Positions 61,105 to 64,000 of a DNA stretch of 64,000 bases are shown here, one piece after another; the first letter of the stretch is position 1; each line of letters begins with the position of its first letter. This DNA is from Calidifontimicrobium sp035325925 (GTDB lineage Bacteria; Pseudomonadota; Gammaproteobacteria; Burkholderiales; Burkholderiaceae_C), in assembly GCF_035325925.1 (NCBI RefSeq), contig NZ_DAOKZA010000012.1, positions 1-64,000 of the forward strand. Reading direction: 5' to 3'. The translations under genes were made by a program, and so were the position numbers. The notes beneath the pieces were generated by a model. The model saw nothing but the letters and a program-made list of their open reading frames with translations, had not been told where the DNA came from and made no database searches.

Positions 61105-61956
61105 TCAGCCGGCGGCGCGCTCGGCGGCGTCGAGCGTGTTGACGAGCAGCATCGTGATGGTCATCGGTCCGACCCCGCCGGGCACCGGGGTGATATAGCC
61201 GGCCACCTGGGACACGCCGGCGAAGTCGACGTCGCCGCACAGCTTGCCCCCTTCGTCGCGGTTGATGCCGACGTCGATGACCACCGCGCCGGGTTTGACC
61301 ATGTCGGCGCGCAGCACGCCGCGCCGGCCGACCGCGGCGACGACGACGTCGGCTTGGCGCGTGAACGTGCCCAGGTCGGGCGTGGCGCTGTGGCACACCG
61401 TCACCGTGGCGTTCGCCTGCAGCAGCAGCAGCGCCATCGGCTTGCCCACCGTGTTGCTGCGGCCGATCACCACCGCGTGCTTGCCTCTGAGGTCGGTGCC
61501 GGTGCTCTCGATCAGCTTCATGCAGCCGGCCGGCGTGGCCGGGCGCAGCCCCGGCAGCCCCGTCATCAGCTCGCCGGCGCTGGCCACCGAGAAGCCGTCG
61601 ACGTCCTTGGCCGGCGCGATGGCCTCGATCACCGCGTGCGCGTCGAGGTGCCGCGGCAGCGGCATCTGCACCAGGATGCCGTGGATCGCCGGGTCGCCGT
61701 TGAGCGCCTCGACGCGCGCCAGCAGGTCGGCCTGGGTCATCGTCGCCGGGTAGGTCTCGAGCACCGAGCGGATGCCGTGCTGCTCGCAAGCCTTGACCTT
61801 GTTGCGTACGTACACCGCCGAGGCCGGGTCGTCGCCGACCAGGACCACCGCCAGCCCCGGGATGACGCCGCGCGCGCGCAGCGCCGCGGCGCGTTCGCCG
61901 ACGCCGGCACGCAGGTGCCGGGAGAGTGCGGTGCCATCGATGATGCGGGCGGTCAT
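61105..61956 (-). CDS. folD: Methylenetetrahydrofolate dehydrogenase/cyclohydrolase
   Basis: A 283-residue bifunctional enzyme interconverting 5,10-methylene- and 10-formyl-tetrahydrofolate with NADP. Signatures are VGDDPASAVYVRNKVKACEQ, DGFSVASAGELMTGLPGLRP, VVIGRSNTVGKPMALLLL and PVPGGVGPMTITMLLVNTLD. Length is typical (about 285). A terminator hairpin separates it from the response regulator upstream, so it has a separate transcript. Confidence 0.97.
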   Translation of the reverse strand: MTARIIDGTALSRHLRAGVGERAAALRARGVIPGLAVVLVGDDPASAVYVRNKVKACEQHGIRSVLETYPATMTQADLLARVEALNGDPAIHGILVQMPLPRHLDAHAVIEAIAPAKDVDGFSVASAGELMTGLPGLRPATPAGCMKLIESTGTDLRGKHAVVIGRSNTVGKPMALLLLQANATVTVCHSATPDLGTFTRQADVVVAAVGRRGVLRADMVKPGAVVIDVGINRDEGGKLCGDVDFAGVSQVAGYITPVPGGVGPMTITMLLVNTLDAAERAAG

Positions 61957-61982
61957 GGCGGGTGTGCGGGTCGAGAAACGAA

Positions 61983-62008
61983 CAAGGCCGCTGTGGGCAG
62001 CGGCCTTG
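61983..62008 (-). terminator. Rho-independent terminator after the response regulator gene
   Basis: Read on the minus strand, CAAGGCCGCT pairs over 10 bases with AGCGGCCTTG around GCCCAC and is followed by TTCGTTTC. It lies 17 bases after the response regulator stop and 26 bases before folD. Confidence 0.8.
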
Positions 62009-62025
62009 GCGGGAGGGCCGGCGGC

Positions 62026-62649
62026 TCAGGCCTTGCCGTGCGCGCCGAGCGCGATCTTCAGCAGGTCGGCCACGGTGTTGGCGTTGAGCTTCTCCATGAT
62101 GTTCGCGCGGTGCGCCTCGACCGTCTTGATGCTGATGCCGAGGTCGTCGGCGATCTGCTTGTTCAGCCTACCGGCGACGATGCGCTCGAGCACCTGCGTC
62201 TCGCGCGTGGTCAGCCGCGACAGCAGCGCGTCGCGGCTGGCCTGCTCCTGGTGCTGGCTGAACGCGGTGCGCGCCTGCTCGAGCATGCGCTCGACCAGCG
62301 ACAGCAACTCCTCTTCCTTGAACGGCTTCTCGATGAAGTCCATCGCGCCCTTCTTCATCGTCGTCACCGCCATCGGCACGTCGCCGTGGCCGGTGATGAA
62401 GACGATCGGCAGCGGGCTCTTGCGCTCGAGCAGCCGGTCCTGCAGCTCCAGCCCGCTCATGCCGTCCATGCGGATGTCGGCGATCAGGCAGGCCACCTCG
62501 CGCGGGTCGAAGCGCGACAGGAACGACTCGCTCGAGTCGAAACACTTCACACGGTAGTCCTTGCCTTCGAGCAGCCACTGCAGCGAGTCACGCACGGCCT
62601 CGTCGTCGTCGACGACGTAGACGGTGCCCTTCTTCGGGATCAGGCTCAT
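62026..62649 (-). CDS. FixJ/NarL-type response regulator
   Basis: A 207-residue two-domain regulator. The receiver domain has VYVVDDDEAVRDSLQWLL, the phosphoacceptor Asp58 in CLIADIRMDGMSGLELQ, and Lys108 in AMDFIEKPF. After a Gln-rich linker, the LuxR-type HTH runs LTTRETQVLERIVAGRLNKQ and SIKTVEAHRANIMEKL. The closest named types are FixJ, TtrR and DctR. The ATG overlaps the kinase stop by ATGA, so the two form a pair. Targets are not visible here. Confidence 0.95.
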   Translation of the reverse strand: MSLIPKKGTVYVVDDDEAVRDSLQWLLEGKDYRVKCFDSSESFLSRFDPREVACLIADIRMDGMSGLELQDRLLERKSPLPIVFITGHGDVPMAVTTMKKGAMDFIEKPFKEEELLSLVERMLEQARTAFSQHQEQASRDALLSRLTTRETQVLERIVAGRLNKQIADDLGISIKTVEAHRANIMEKLNANTVADLLKIALGAHGKA

Positions 62650-64000
62650 GGGAGGGTGGCGGAATCTTCGGTCTGTGGCGGCCCGGCGGCGGGCGGAGAT
62701 TCGTCGGCGCGCGCGCCGAGTTCGATCGGCAGCGTGAACGAGAATCGGCAGCCGACGACAGCCTCTCCATTGTAGAGGTTCTGCGCGCGAAGCCGGCCGC
62801 GGTGCGACTCGACGATCGAGCGGCACAGCCCCAGGCCGATGCCCAACCCGTCGGACTTGGTCGAGAAGAACGCCTCGTACATGCGCGCCAGCACCTCGGG
62901 CTTCATGCCGGGCCCGCCGTCGGTGATGCTGAACTCGATGCCGCCGCCTTCCTCGGGCGTGTGGCGCGGCACGACGCGCAGCTCGATGTGCCGCCGCGAC
63001 GCGGGCAGCTGGGCGATGTCGATCGCCTCGGCGGCGTTCTTCAGCAGGTTCAGCAGCACCTGCTCGATGAGGATCGGGTCGACCAGCAGCGGCGGCAGAT
63101 GCTGCGCGACGTAGGTCTGGATCTGCACGCGGCGGCGTCGAAGCTCGATGCCCGCGAGCTCGACCGCGTTGTCGACGATCTGCCGCGCCTGCGCACTCTG
63201 GCGCTGCGGTTCGCTGCGTTTCACGAAGGCGCGGATGCGGTGGATGATCTGTCCGGCGCGACGCGCCTGGTGGGCGGTCTTCTCGAGCGCGGCGACGAGG
63301 TCGTCATTGCCGATCGTGCCGGCCTTCACGCGCGAGACCATGCCGGTGCAGTAGTTGCTGATCGCCGTCAGCGGCTGGTTCAGCTCGTGCGCCACCGACG
63401 ACGCCATCTCGCCCATCGTCACGAGGCGGCTCGTGACCTGCGCCTTGTCGGCCTGCTGCTGCGCCAGCTCCTCGGCCTGACGGCGCGCGGTGATGTCGGT
63501 GGCGATCAGCATCTGCGCCAGGCGTCCGTCGGTCCACTGCAGGTAGCGCGAGCGCACGTCGAACCACTTGCCCAGGTGCTCGACGAACACCTCGCGCGGG
63601 TCCGATCCGGTGTCGGTCAGCTCCTGCGTCGGCAGCCCGATGAGGTTGTCGACCGTGTCGTCGCTGCGCAGGTCGGGCAGCGTGAACTGCGTGCCGGCGA
63701 GCTGGGCGTGGCCGCGCGCGTCGGCGCCGAACCACATGCGGTACGAGCGGTTGGCGAACAGCAGCTCGCTTTGCTGCACCGACAGCACCGACACGGCGGC
63801 GTCCAGCCCCTCGAGCACGGTGGTGAAGCGCTCGTGCGACGCCGACAGCTGGTCGCGGATGCGCTTGGCCTCGGTGATGTTGGTCATCGAGGTCATCCAG
63901 CCGGTCTGCTCGCCGTGCGCGTCGACGAGCGGCGAGACGTACATGCGCGCGTCGAACACCGTGCCGTCACGGCGCTGGACCTTGACCTCGATGCCGCCGG
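62646..64000 (-). CDS. PAS-domain sensor histidine kinase, FixL type, 5' end missing
   Basis: About 450 C-terminal residues are visible; the N-terminus lies beyond the right edge. They show the end of one PAS/PAC (VFDARMYVSPLVDAHGEQTG), a second PAS (FTTVLEGLDAAVSVLSVQQS), a coiled linker, the DHp helix with the phosphoacceptor in SSVAHELNQPLTAISNY, and an ATPase domain with LLNLLKNAAEAI, ITDGGPGM, FFSTK and GLGIGLGL. The visible part has no membrane segment, so a cytosolic sensor is possible. Whether a PAS domain binds haem as in FixL cannot be told. It overlaps the regulator gene by four bases. Confidence 0.94.
   Translation of the reverse strand, partial: GGIEVKVQRRDGTVFDARMYVSPLVDAHGEQTGWMTSMTNITEAKRIRDQLSASHERFTTVLEGLDAAVSVLSVQQSELLFANRSYRMWFGADARGHAQLAGTQFTLPDLRSDDTVDNLIGLPTQELTDTGSDPREVFVEHLGKWFDVRSRYLQWTDGRLAQMLIATDITARRQAEELAQQQADKAQVTSRLVTMGEMASSVAHELNQPLTAISNYCTGMVSRVKAGTIGNDDLVAALEKTAHQARRAGQIIHRIRAFVKRSEPQRQSAQARQIVDNAVELAGIELRRRRVQIQTYVAQHLPPLLVDPILIEQVLLNLLKNAAEAIDIAQLPASRRHIELRVVPRHTPEEGGGIEFSITDGGPGMKPEVLARMYEAFFSTKSDGLGIGLGLCRSIVESHRGRLRAQNLYNGEAVVGCRFSFTLPIELGARADESPPAAGPPQTEDSATLP

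Noticed and set aside
57238..62775. An 1845-codon open frame on the plus strand across the MFS, DUF4124, prlC, folD and regulator genes
   Set aside because: It is antisense or out of frame to well-identified genes, its product is low-complexity Arg/Ala/Gly/Leu, and such stop-free frames are expected at this GC content.

Overview
The window reads as chromosomal core sequence of a high-GC betaproteobacterium of the order Burkholderiales. The gene orders sucA-sucB-lpdA-zapE, scpB-rluB-ndk-rlmN-pilW-rodZ-ispG-hisS-yfgM-bamB-der-hfq-hflXKC-hisZ-purA and rpsB-tsf-pyrH-frr-uppS-cdsA-dxr-rseP-bamA-skp-lpxD-fabZ-lpxA-lpxB-rnhB are those of that order. The combination of three Bam genes, lipid A genes and 2-oxoglutarate dehydrogenase would suit the Rubrivivax/Leptothrix/Ideonella side, but placement at genus level is inference. 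Coding density is very high and many neighbours overlap by ATGA or GTGA.

Layout. 1-2984: tail of etfA, an acyl-CoA dehydrogenase and a nitronate monooxygenase. 2985-10457: a long sucA leader, then sucA, sucB, a small SHOCT/PspC membrane protein, lpdA and zapE. 10480-13680: a PP2C phosphatase divergent from a YdcH-type small protein, and an iron-sulfur DinG/YoaA-type helicase. 13685-15589: bamD and rluD, divergent. 15827-34787: one long plus-strand run combining chromosome segregation (scpB), rRNA modification (rluB, rlmN), nucleotide metabolism (ndk, purA, a phosphoribosyltransferase), cell shape and pilus (rodZ, pilW), isoprenoid (ispG), tRNA charging (hisS), outer-membrane assembly (bamB), GTPases (der, hflX), hfq, the HflKC complex and hisZ. 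It ends in a strong hairpin, followed by a minus-strand tRNA-Leu(CAG). 35047-40143: rnr converging on nnr (fused NAD(P)HX repair enzyme) and dadA. 40240-55539: the translation, isoprenoid, phospholipid, outer-membrane and lipid A cluster. 55552-64000: rmuC and an MFS transporter converging on an exported DUF4124/glutaredoxin protein, then minus-strand prlC, folD and a FixL/FixJ-type two-component pair that runs off the end.

How the genes fit together. Most of the window builds the cell envelope: dxr, ispG and uppS supply undecaprenyl carrier, cdsA supplies CDP-diacylglycerol, lpxD/fabZ/lpxA/lpxB make lipid A, BamA/BamB/BamD with Skp insert outer-membrane proteins, and RseP handles the envelope stress response. 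The rest serves translation and the TCA cycle.

I found no mobile element, CRISPR array, phage gene, defence island or toxin-antitoxin pair, and no convincing new multi-gene system. The less explained signals are non-coding or architectural: a dispersed hairpin repeat in three copies directly downstream of same-strand genes, structured leaders before sucA, scpB and rpsB, GC palindromes between divergent genes, a three-fold 29-residue repeat in the RluB tail, the small SHOCT/PspC protein in the odh operon and an exported DUF4124-glutaredoxin fusion. Pairings were read by eye; no folding or database search was run.
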